DNA of 28,347 nt from CAZWZG01 sp964638245. Lineage in GTDB: Bacteria > Pseudomonadota > Alphaproteobacteria > Rhodobacterales > Rhodobacteraceae. How positions within the stretch are numbered: position 1 is the stretch's first letter; each line of letters starts with the position of its first letter. The notes below the pieces were generated by a model. The model ran no database searches and had not been told where the DNA came from. It saw nothing but the letters and a program-made list of their open reading frames with translations. Location: the NCBI GenBank assembly GCA_964638245.1, contig CAZWZG010000022.1, forward strand, positions 1 through 28,347, in the 5' to 3' direction. The translations under genes were made by a program, and so were the position numbers. Below are positions 14,523 through 21,872 of this stretch, piece after piece.

Positions 14523-14540
14523 TGTACCACTTTGGTGACA
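14523..14540. promoter_or_regulatory. PpsR/CrtJ-like motif upstream of hemB
   Basis: TGTACCACTTTGGTGACA fits TGT-N12-ACA and has an internal ACCA/TGGT dyad. It lies 20 bp upstream of the hemB ATG, within the hemB-membrane protein divergent region (14503-14641). Only six bases are constrained, so several chance matches are expected in this window; position and pathway give it some weight. Confidence 0.35.
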
Positions 14541-14641
14541 CGGATCGGGATCGGTCTCAAGCGCCACAAAATCGCCTCTGGTCAAGGGTAGGGAGCGCTA
14601 CTAGTGTCCGGCGCGCGAGAAAATGAGCAGAGGCAGCCCCC

Positions 14642-15169
14642 TTGGATTGGTATGAGACGGTCTTCGAACTGATCGATATGCGATCATTTTCGAACCTGTG
14701 GTACTGGATCGCCCTTGCGGTCTTGTGGTCCACGGCGTCCCATTGGGTGATCGGCGTCCCTTACGACATGGTGCAGCGCGCCAAGCGGCAAGGCGGCGAG
14801 GGCGCTGAAGACCTGGCCGACATCGTGCGCGTGAATGTCAATCGGATCGCCTACATCGGTGAGGTTTCCGGGATCTGGATCCTTGCCTTTGGGTCGGCCA
14901 TCATGACGGCCCTCGGGATCCTCGGCTTCTGGTATTGGGTCGAATTCGCACAAGCCGTTTTCCTTCTTGCCTTTCCAATGGGGATCGTCGGACTGCTGAC
15001 GCTCTGGACGGTGCGCAAGATCAAGGAGGGCAACCTTGCGGGCGAGGCGCTTTACGGCGCGCTCAACCGGCACCGTTTGATCACCCAGCTCATCGGGATC
15101 GTTTCGATCTTTGTTACGGCGGTCTTCGGGATGTACCAAAACCTGAATGTGGGTGCGCTTGGCGGTTGA
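14642..15169 (+). CDS. Conserved rhodobacterial four-helix membrane protein
   Basis: 175 residues with about four hydrophobic segments (near 20-40, 75-97, 101-121 and 146-168) and a charged cytoplasmic loop (MVQRAKRQGGEGAEDLADIV). I associate the N-terminal YETVFELIDMRSFSNLWYW with proteins that databases label 'component of SufBCD complex' in this order. That label rests on transfer and nothing here shows a role in Fe-S assembly. The start is TTG at 14642 behind AGAGGCAG; the first in-frame ATG is 12 codons later and would cut the conserved opening. mfd starts 12 nt after the stop, so the two are probably co-transcribed. Confidence 0.75.
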   Translation: MDWYETVFELIDMRSFSNLWYWIALAVLWSTASHWVIGVPYDMVQRAKRQGGEGAEDLADIVRVNVNRIAYIGEVSGIWILAFGSAIMTALGILGFWYWVEFAQAVFLLAFPMGIVGLLTLWTVRKIKEGNLAGEALYGALNRHRLITQLIGIVSIFVTAVFGMYQNLNVGALGG

Positions 15170-15181
15170 CTTGGTCGCCCG

Positions 15182-18100
15182 ATGGCGTACCTGACACCTC
15201 CCATGTCCAAGCCTGACACTGTCATCGTTTCCGGCGTACCCGAGGGGTACGATGCGACGGCGCTTCTTGATGAAGTCGCCAAGGCGAACGCGCCTGTGCT
15301 TTACGTGGCGCGCGACGACAAAGGCGTGCGCGCGATGCAGGAGGCGCTGGCCTTTTTTGCTCCCAAGGCCTCGGTCATTTCCTTCCCGGCGTGGGACTGT
15401 CTGCCCTATGACCGCGTGTCGCCGAACCCGGCGATATCTGCCGCGCGGATGGCAACGCTGGCCGCTTTGACGGGCCCTCTTTCCGGCAAGCCGATGATCG
15501 TGCTGACGACCCTGAACGCTGCCATGCAACGGGTTCCAGCGCGCGAGTTGATCGAAGGGGCCGCCTTTTCAGCGGGCGTGAATGAACGGGTCGACGAAGA
15601 CGCGCTTCGGGCATTCCTTGTGCGGATGGGATTTACCCAAGCCCCGTCCGTGACCGAACCGGGCGACTACGCCATTCGGGGTGGGATCATCGACATATAT
15701 CCACCCGGTCAATCCGGCCCCGTACGGCTGGATTTCTTCGGCGATACCCTGGACGGGGCGCGCCGCTTTGATGTGGAAAGCCAGCGGACAACGGAGAAGC
15801 TGGACCGCGTCGATCTGGCCCCGGTCAGCGAGGTCATTCTGGACGATGCCGCGATTACGCGGTTCCGGCAGAACTACCGGATCGAGTTTGGCGCGGCCGG
15901 GACCGATGATCCGCTGTATGAGGCGGTCAGTGCTGGCAAGAAGCACGCCGGGGCGGAACACTGGCTGTCGTTTTTCTATGACGATCTGGAAACGCTGTTC
16001 GACTATTTGCCCGGCGCGAGCATTGTTTTGGCCGATCAGGTTGATGCAGCCAGAACGTCGCGTTGGGAAACAATCGCCGACCAATACGACAATCGCCAGG
16101 AAGCGATGACGGCCAAGGGCCGCCTCGACAGCGTCTACAAACCCGCGCCGCCAGAGGGACTTTATCTGGACGATGCGGCGTGGTCCGCGGCGTTGGTCGA
16201 ATACCGCGTTCTGGCGCTTTCAGTGCTCCCGCAGGCGACGGGCCCCGGCGTTATCGACAAAGGGGGGCGTATCGGACGCGACTTCGCACCCGAACGCCAA
16301 TCCGAACAGTTGAGCCTGTTTGGCGCGCTCAAGGACCACATCACGTCCGAGCGCAAGAACGCACAAGTGATCATGGCCAGCTATTCGGAAGGCGCTCGCG
16401 AGCGGCTTGAAGGGCTTTTGGCCGACGAAGGCCTCGAAGGCACGACGCCCATCAAGGATTTCCGCGATGTACCTGAAGGGGTTGGTGGCGTGTTCCTGTC
16501 AGTCTGGCCTTTGGAGGCGGGCTTCAAGGGCACGTACAAGGGCGATGCAATATCGGTCATATCCGAACAGGATGTGCTGGGCGATCGTTTGGTCACGCGG
16601 CCCAAGAAGAAGCGGCGCGCTGACAATTTCCTGACCGAAACACAGTCTCTGAGCCCCGGCGACCTGATCGTGCATGTCGATCACGGGGTAGGGCGATTCA
16701 AGGGGCTTGAGGTTGTCACGGCCCTTGGCGCAGCCCACGAATGCCTGCTTCTTGAGTATGCCGGCGGCGACCGCCTGTATCTGCCCGTTGAAAACATCGA
16801 ACTCTTGTCGCGCTACGGACATGACGAAGGCTTGCTCGACAAGCTGGGCGGCGGGGCATGGCAGGCCAAGAAAGCCAAGCTCAAAGAGCGCATTCGCCTT
16901 GCCGCCGAGCGACTGATCCGGATCGCGGCGGAGCGGATGCTGCGCAAGGCACCGGTGATCGAAGCGCCCCATGGCGCGTGGGAGGATTTTTCGGCCCGCT
17001 TTCCGTATCAGGAAACGGATGATCAGTTGAGCGCGATCGGAGACGTCGTTGACGACCTTGCGTCTGGCACGCCGATGGACCGACTGGTCTGCGGTGATGT
17101 CGGGTTTGGGAAAACCGAAGTGGCGATGCGCGCGGCCTTCCTTTCTGCCATGGCGGGCATGCAGGTTGCCGTGATTGCCCCGACGACCCTTCTTGCGCGC
17201 CAACACTACCAAAGCTTTTCCGAACGCTTTCGCGGCTTTCCCATGCAGGTCCGGCAGCTGTCCCGTTTCGTGGGTCAGAAAGAAGCTGACCAGACGCGCG
17301 AGGCGCTGTCGCGGGGGACTGTCGACATCGTGGTTGGAACGCACGCGCTTCTTGCTAAGGGCATCCGGTTCGCCAATCTTGGCCTTCTGATCATCGACGA
17401 AGAACAGCACTTTGGGGTGGCCCATAAAGAACGCCTGAAAGAACTTCGCTCAGACATTCACGTTCTAACCCTCACCGCGACGCCGATCCCGCGCACGCTT
17501 CAGCTGAGCCTGACCGGGGTGCGCGATCTTTCGATCATAGGAACACCCCCCGTCGACCGGCTGGCCATCCGCACCTATGTCAGCGAGTTCGACACGGTCA
17601 CGTTGCGCGAGGCGCTGTTGCGCGAGCATTATCGCGGCGGGCAGAGCTTCTTTGTTGTTCCCCGCATCGCGGACCTTCCTGAGATGGAAGAGTTCCTTAA
17701 GACACAGGTGCCCGAGGTCAGCTATCTTGTGGCCCATGGTCAAATGGCTGCGGGCGAACTCGATCAGCGCATGAACGCATTCTACGACGGCAAATATGAC
17801 GTGCTGCTGGCCACGACGATCGTCGAATCCGGCCTCGACATCCCGACCGCGAACACCATGGTCGTGCACCGCGCTGATATGTTCGGGTTGGCGCAACTTT
17901 ACCAAATCCGCGGCCGAGTGGGACGCTCGAAAACACGCGCCTATGCTTACCTAACCACCAAACCGCGTCAAAAACTGACACCGACTGCAGAGAAGCGCCT
18001 GCGCGTGCTCGGCTCACTCGACAGCCTCGGGGCAGGCTTCACGCTGGCCAGTCAGGACCTGGATATCCGCGGGGCAGGGAACCTTCTCGGCGAAGAGCAG

Positions 18101-18664
18101 TCGGGACATGTCAAAGAGGTCGGCTACGAGCTTTATCAATCCATGCTCGAGGAAGCGATCGCTAAGATCAAATCAGGCGAGATGGAGGGGCTTTCGGACG
18201 CCGACGACCAATGGGCGCCACAGATCAATCTGGGTGTTCCCGTGCTGATCCCCGAGGATTACGTTCCTGACCTTGATACGCGTCTTGGGCTTTACCGACG
18301 CCTGTCCGGGCTATCGACCAAAGTCGAGTTGGAAGGGTTTGCAGCCGAATTGATCGACCGCTTCGGAAAATTGCCGCGCGAAGTGAACACACTCCTGCTG
18401 GTGGTGCGTATCAAGGGCGAGTGCAAGAAGGCGGGGATCGCGCGGCTGGATGCCGGGCCCAAGGGTGCCACGATCCAGTTCCACAATGACAAGTTCGCCA
18501 ATCCCGGAGGCCTCGTGGCTTTTGTTCAGGACCAGAAAGGGCTGGCCAAGGTCAAGGACAACAAGATCGTTGTGCGTCGCGACTGGAAAAAGGACAGCGA
18601 CAAGATCAAGGGCGCGTTTGCCATCGCGCGCGATCTGGCCGGATTCGCAAAAGCCAAAGCCTAG
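15182..18664 (+). CDS. mfd: Transcription-repair coupling factor Mfd
   Basis: ATP-dependent translocase that removes stalled RNA polymerase from DNA lesions and recruits UvrA. The 1160-residue length is normal. In order: UvrB-like domains (about 1-400), the RNA polymerase interaction domain (LSPGDLIVHVDHGVGRFKGLE near 490), and the RecG-like motor. The motor shows Walker A DVGFGKTE near 639-646, DEEQ near 739, TLTATPIPRTL and the QIRGRVGRS motif VI. The TRCF C-terminal domain follows (LIPEDYVPDLDTRLGLYRRL). The start at 15182 is the first ATG; a second lies 8 codons downstream. The TAG stop shares a CTAG with the stop of the convergent thiol oxidoreductase gene. Confidence 0.97.
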   Translation: MAYLTPPMSKPDTVIVSGVPEGYDATALLDEVAKANAPVLYVARDDKGVRAMQEALAFFAPKASVISFPAWDCLPYDRVSPNPAISAARMATLAALTGPLSGKPMIVLTTLNAAMQRVPARELIEGAAFSAGVNERVDEDALRAFLVRMGFTQAPSVTEPGDYAIRGGIIDIYPPGQSGPVRLDFFGDTLDGARRFDVESQRTTEKLDRVDLAPVSEVILDDAAITRFRQNYRIEFGAAGTDDPLYEAVSAGKKHAGAEHWLSFFYDDLETLFDYLPGASIVLADQVDAARTSRWETIADQYDNRQEAMTAKGRLDSVYKPAPPEGLYLDDAAWSAALVEYRVLALSVLPQATGPGVIDKGGRIGRDFAPERQSEQLSLFGALKDHITSERKNAQVIMASYSEGARERLEGLLADEGLEGTTPIKDFRDVPEGVGGVFLSVWPLEAGFKGTYKGDAISVISEQDVLGDRLVTRPKKKRRADNFLTETQSLSPGDLIVHVDHGVGRFKGLEVVTALGAAHECLLLEYAGGDRLYLPVENIELLSRYGHDEGLLDKLGGGAWQAKKAKLKERIRLAAERLIRIAAERMLRKAPVIEAPHGAWEDFSARFPYQETDDQLSAIGDVVDDLASGTPMDRLVCGDVGFGKTEVAMRAAFLSAMAGMQVAVIAPTTLLARQHYQSFSERFRGFPMQVRQLSRFVGQKEADQTREALSRGTVDIVVGTHALLAKGIRFANLGLLIIDEEQHFGVAHKERLKELRSDIHVLTLTATPIPRTLQLSLTGVRDLSIIGTPPVDRLAIRTYVSEFDTVTLREALLREHYRGGQSFFVVPRIADLPEMEEFLKTQVPEVSYLVAHGQMAAGELDQRMNAFYDGKYDVLLATTIVESGLDIPTANTMVVHRADMFGLAQLYQIRGRVGRSKTRAYAYLTTKPRQKLTPTAEKRLRVLGSLDSLGAGFTLASQDLDIRGAGNLLGEEQSGHVKEVGYELYQSMLEEAIAKIKSGEMEGLSDADDQWAPQINLGVPVLIPEDYVPDLDTRLGLYRRLSGLSTKVELEGFAAELIDRFGKLPREVNTLLLVVRIKGECKKAGIARLDAGPKGATIQFHNDKFANPGGLVAFVQDQKGLAKVKDNKIVVRRDWKKDSDKIKGAFAIARDLAGFAKAKA

Positions 18665-19287
18665 CCGAGCAGTTCGTCCAGAACCTGTGCCCACAACTCA
18701 GGGGGTTGTGCGCCCGGGACGGCGTGTTGCTCTGCCACGATAAACGTGGGAACGCCCGTGACACCGCGCGCACGGGCATGCGCATCGCGGGCCCGAATAT
18801 CCTCCGCATCGGAGTCCCCGTCCAGAAGATGGCGGATCATGGCGGCGTCCATGCCAACCTCACCCGCGATCTGAGACAGCGTGTCTTTGTCACCGATGTC
18901 GCGACCTTCTTCGAAATAGGCCACGAAAAGTGCGCCTTTGAGGGCGTGCTGGCGGCCTTCTAGACCGGCCCAGTGAATGACGCGATGCGCGTCGATTGTG
19001 TTGGGCGTTCGGGTGATGCGATCAAAGTGAATATCAAGACCGGCCGATTTTGCGGCGTCTTCAATGCGCCCGTAGACTTTCGCAGCGCCCTCTGGACCGC
19101 CAAACTTGGCCTCGAGATAGGCTTTACGATCAGCGCCCTCGGGCGGCATGTCCGGATTGAGCTGAAACGGGTGCCACTCGATGGTCAGCCCATGTCCTGG
19201 ACGCTCTGCCAAGGCACGGTCGAGGTGGGTTTTCCCAATGTAGCACCAGGGGCAGATCGGGTCGGATAGAATGTCGATGCGGCTCAT
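18661..19287 (-). CDS. FrnE-like DsbA-family thiol oxidoreductase
   Basis: Thioredoxin-fold protein of 208 residues in the DsbA/2-hydroxychromene-2-carboxylate isomerase superfamily. The N-terminal strand is followed by DPICPWCYIGK with the redox pair Cys12/Cys15, and the cis-Pro loop GVTGVPTFIV is near the C terminus. The EWHPFQLNPDMPPEG segment is typical of the FrnE subfamily. There is no signal peptide, so it acts in the cytoplasm, probably in disulphide handling or oxidative stress; some relatives are isomerases. Its start overlaps the stop of the upstream acyl-CoA synthetase by 4 nt (ATGA), making a two-gene operon. It is convergent with mfd, with a 4-nt overlap of stop codons. Confidence 0.9.
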   Translation of the reverse strand: MSRIDILSDPICPWCYIGKTHLDRALAERPGHGLTIEWHPFQLNPDMPPEGADRKAYLEAKFGGPEGAAKVYGRIEDAAKSAGLDIHFDRITRTPNTIDAHRVIHWAGLEGRQHALKGALFVAYFEEGRDIGDKDTLSQIAGEVGMDAAMIRHLLDGDSDAEDIRARDAHARARGVTGVPTFIVAEQHAVPGAQPPELWAQVLDELLG

Positions 19288-20768
19288 GTCTTGGCCATCG
19301 CAGCCATGATGAGGTCTGGCAAGGCTTTTCGGATCACCTTGCCGTTGGTGCTGCGCGGCAGGGCATCAAGCTGCGCATAGACGCGCGGTTGCTTGTAACG
19401 CGCGAGCCGTTCCTCGGCGAATGCGGCGAGCGCGGTTTCCTCAATTGCCACGTCAGCGGTATAGGCGAACGCCAGAACAACCGTATCGGCCTTGATTTCT
19501 ACCGTGCAGGCGGCGATGTCGCGCAGGCCGGGAAAGGGGGCAAGCGCCTCTTCGATGTCTCGCGGCGACACGCGGTAGCCGCCCGGGTTCAAAAGGTCAT
19601 CGCTGCGCGCCACAAAGCGCAAATCGCCCCCCGGCAGTTCTTCGAACAGATCCCCGGTGAGGAACCATTCCCCATCGTATTTCGCAGCCGTGGCCTCGGG
19701 CGCGCCCAGGTATTCAATCATGAGGCCGGGATCGGATCGGTGTACTGCCAGCATCCCGGTTGCTCCATCCGTGATCGGTCGTCCCGCATCGTCGAGGATG
19801 GCAATACGGCGTCCGTTCTGTGGGCGCAGCGCATGCGTGTCGCCTGCCGACAGGAACGTCGAGACCTCGGTTTGCCCAAACGCCTCGAACACGGGCGCGC
19901 CTGAGGCGTTCTGCCAAGCCGAAGCAATAGCGTGAGGCAGCGCCCAGCCCGCCGTCAGCGTGTGTCGCAGATGGGGCAGACCTATGGCGGGCATCCGCGC
20001 CAGACGCCGCAACACGCCTGGATCGGTGGCAAACACGGTCACATCATGCCCTGACAACAGATCAAGCAGCGCATCGTCAGGCGTTTCGGGCGCCCGGATC
20101 AATGCGGTTGCGCCCGCCGCCCAGGGGTCCATCAGCCCGGTGCCCATCGTATAGGCCCAGTTGAAATCCCCGCCATGAAGTAGTCGGTCGTCAGGCCCGA
20201 TCCGTTCCCAATCACGGATCATCATCTGGCGCGCCCAGACCGCTCGATGCGCGTGCACGACGGCACGTGGAGCACCCGATGTGCCCGATGTGATCAGAAT
20301 GTAGGCTGGCCTGTCAGGGTCCCCGGAAACGTAAGCGGCGCGCTTGGCGGCAAACAGGCGCTCCATATCTTCGGCAAGGATCAATCGAACACCGTCGAGC
20401 GCGACGGCTGGTGTGTCAGAGAACAACGCCTTTGGCGAAATGATACCGGCCAAACGGCTCAGCTCATGGGCCGTCAACTGCCGGGACACCGGAACCGGAA
20501 GGATCCCGACCGAAATCGCCGCGAGGTATGTAATAGGTGTCTCAACCCGATTTCCCAGACGCAGGAAGATTGCATCGCCCGACGCGAATCCCGCATTCAA
20601 CAACCCCTGCGCAAGGCGCAACACGCGATCTTCCAGATCCGCAAATGACCATGACTGAGGGTCGCCACCAACAACCTGAAGGGCCGTCTTGTCGGGTGTC
20701 CTTGATGCCCATTGCAGCACATGGGCCGCCATGTTGAAGGGGTCAGGGCAGGGGGGCACGTCGGACAT
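19284..20768 (-). CDS. AMP-forming acyl-CoA synthetase/ligase
   Basis: 494-residue member of the ANL superfamily, which activates a carboxylic acid as acyl-AMP and transfers it to CoA. The phosphate-binding loop is ILITSGTSGAPRAV (157-170), with Arg where Lys is more usual. The A5 motif is EAFGQTEVS, the A7 motif GEWFLTGDLFEE, the hinge RSDDLLNPGGYRVSP, and the C-terminal catalytic Lys477 sits in PRSTNGKVIRK. The overall look resembles the benzoate/medium-chain ligase branch, but the substrate cannot be assigned. It is coupled to the FrnE-like gene downstream. The divergent XRE-cupin regulator starts 65 bp away and is a good candidate for its control. Confidence 0.9.
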   Translation of the reverse strand: MSDVPPCPDPFNMAAHVLQWASRTPDKTALQVVGGDPQSWSFADLEDRVLRLAQGLLNAGFASGDAIFLRLGNRVETPITYLAAISVGILPVPVSRQLTAHELSRLAGIISPKALFSDTPAVALDGVRLILAEDMERLFAAKRAAYVSGDPDRPAYILITSGTSGAPRAVVHAHRAVWARQMMIRDWERIGPDDRLLHGGDFNWAYTMGTGLMDPWAAGATALIRAPETPDDALLDLLSGHDVTVFATDPGVLRRLARMPAIGLPHLRHTLTAGWALPHAIASAWQNASGAPVFEAFGQTEVSTFLSAGDTHALRPQNGRRIAILDDAGRPITDGATGMLAVHRSDPGLMIEYLGAPEATAAKYDGEWFLTGDLFEELPGGDLRFVARSDDLLNPGGYRVSPRDIEEALAPFPGLRDIAACTVEIKADTVVLAFAYTADVAIEETALAAFAEERLARYKQPRVYAQLDALPRSTNGKVIRKALPDLIMAAMAKT

Positions 20769-20833
20769 GATCTTCGGTTAGCTCGCGGCCTGCCCCATTG
20801 CAAGGTAAGGCGTCAATCGGCTATCAGCCCAGA

Positions 20834-21457
20834 ATGTCGCGTGAAACTGAACCTTCCGTCCTGCGCGTCGCTCGAGCAAGCGGCGAGGATGTTCCGCCCC
20901 CGCCGTTGGAGCTGGGCGAGCGTGTGCGTTCGATCCGCAAGGCGCGAAACTGGACGCTTGAACAGGCAGCACAGGCTGCTGGGCTGGCCCGCTCGACCTT
21001 GTCCAAGATTGAAAACGGGCAGATGTCGCCGACCTATGACGCCCTGAAGAAACTGGCAACGGGTTTGGAAATTCCGGTGCCTCAGCTGTTTACGGCGGCA
21101 CGCTCACCGCAGGCTGGCGGGCGGATGGCGGTGACACGAGGCGGCGAAGGGGTCGCGCATCCAACGGTAACCTATGAGCATGAACTGCTCGGCACGGCGC
21201 TTACCAAAAAGGCGATGCTGCCCTACCGCGCGAAAATTCGAGCGCGCGACATTTCGGAATTTGAAGGCTGGGTCCGCCACGAAGGGGAAGAGTTCCTGTT
21301 CGTGCTGACCGGCGTTGTTCGGCTCTACACCGAGTTCTACGAGCCCATCGAGCTCAAGCGCAACGACAGCGCCTATTACGATGCAACAATGGGCCACAAC
21401 GTCATTTCCGTCAGCGAAGACGACGCCACAATCCTTTGGGTCACATCAATGCTGTGA
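20834..21457 (+). CDS. XRE-family transcription regulator with cupin sensor domain
   Basis: 207-residue one-component regulator. The N-terminal helix-turn-helix covers about 25-80 (LGERVRSIRKARNWTLEQAAQAAGLARSTLSKIENG region). A C-terminal cupin domain covers about 125-207 (HEGEEFLFVLTGVVRLY, then GHNVISVSED), likely binding a small effector. The first ATG at 20834 is preferred over an upstream TTG at 20798, because proteins of this type begin shortly before the HTH. It is divergent from the acyl-CoA synthetase operon, and the shared 65-bp gap contains TTGCAA and other short dyads but no operator I can name. Local regulation of that operon is inferred from layout. Confidence 0.9.
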   Translation: MSRETEPSVLRVARASGEDVPPPPLELGERVRSIRKARNWTLEQAAQAAGLARSTLSKIENGQMSPTYDALKKLATGLEIPVPQLFTAARSPQAGGRMAVTRGGEGVAHPTVTYEHELLGTALTKKAMLPYRAKIRARDISEFEGWVRHEGEEFLFVLTGVVRLYTEFYEPIELKRNDSAYYDATMGHNVISVSEDDATILWVTSML

Positions 21458-21458
21458 T

Positions 21459-21473
21459 CCCCGCGCCGCGGGG
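21459..21473. terminator. GC-rich hairpin between convergent genes
   Basis: CCCCGCG-C-CGCGGGG, realistically a 5-bp stem with a 5-nt loop, fills the 22-nt gap between the regulator stop and the convergent CsbD-like gene. Probably a bidirectional transcription end; no T-run. Confidence 0.45.
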
Positions 21474-21479
21474 ACTATG

Positions 21480-21689
21480 TCATCGCCGACGAGCAGGGCC
21501 TTCACGCCAGATTTCCAGTTCTTCGCGTGCTTCGGCAATGGTCAAGTGGTGCGCTTCTGCCAAGTGAGCCACAAGGCGCTCCTGCTCTCCCGATGCGGCG
21601 CGGACCGTCGCCATATCCATCTCGGGCCAACGCCCGATCAGTTGATCGACAAGGTCTTCCCAAAGTTCTGCAATCCGGCTCCAGCTCAT
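21480..21689 (-). CDS. CsbD-like small stress protein
   Basis: 69-residue acidic helical protein. The spacing of MSWSRIAELWEDL...GRWPEMDMATVRAASGEQERLVAHLAEAHHLTIAEAREELEIW follows the CsbD layout: MNWD.I...W, a central W, then ..LT..D.L..I.G.R..L...I...Y....E.AE.....W. It is a divergent match and Pfam membership is inferred. CsbD proteins are small stress-induced proteins of unclear function. The ATG at 21689 is chosen because GGAGAG lies 6 nt upstream; the open frame extends 12 codons further. The gene lies on the same strand as, and 66 nt after, the entericidin-type gene. Confidence 0.7.
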   Translation of the reverse strand: MSWSRIAELWEDLVDQLIGRWPEMDMATVRAASGEQERLVAHLAEAHHLTIAEAREELEIWREGPARRR

Positions 21690-21755
21690 GCCATGCTCTC
21701 CGTACGTCGTGACGGTGATGAGCATGGCCGAGCCGGATTAACAGGCTCCTAAAGG

Positions 21756-21872
21756 TTAGAACGTCCGTTCTACCGCGCGAGCTCCTGACGAGATATCCTG
21801 TCCGATACCGTCAACTGTGTTGCAACCTGCAAGCGCAACCAGCGCTACTCCAACGAAAATCAGGCGTGTCAC
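21756..21872 (-). CDS. Entericidin-type small lipoprotein
   Basis: 38-residue open frame, too short for most gene callers. The translation begins (V/M)TRLIFVGVALVALAGC, a lipoprotein signal with lipobox LAGC and Cys17. It continues NTVDGIGQDISSGARAVERTF, which matches the entericidin pattern CNTvqGiGqDIqkgGqaI. Entericidins are small envelope lipoproteins, in E. coli an antidote/toxin pair affecting envelope stability. The start is GTG at 21872; GTGA overlaps the solute-binding protein stop by 4 nt. The ribosome binding site AGGAGC lies inside the last codons of that gene, so translation is coupled. No second entericidin is next to it. Confidence 0.85.
   Translation of the reverse strand: MTRLIFVGVALVALAGCNTVDGIGQDISSGARAVERTF
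21757..21772. promoter_or_regulatory. 16-bp dyad upstream of the CsbD-like gene
   Basis: TAGAACG-TC-CGTTCTA is a perfect 7-bp dyad with a 2-nt centre, of the kind bound by TetR-type dimers. It covers the last codons and stop of the entericidin-type gene and lies 67 bp upstream of the CsbD-like ATG, where an operator could sit. No regulator gene for it is visible nearby. Confidence 0.3.

Noticed and set aside
14684..15529. - strand open frame of 281 codons opposite the four-helix protein and mfd start
   Set aside because: Crosses two real genes on the other strand and has a composition typical of antisense frames (Arg/His/Gly rich).
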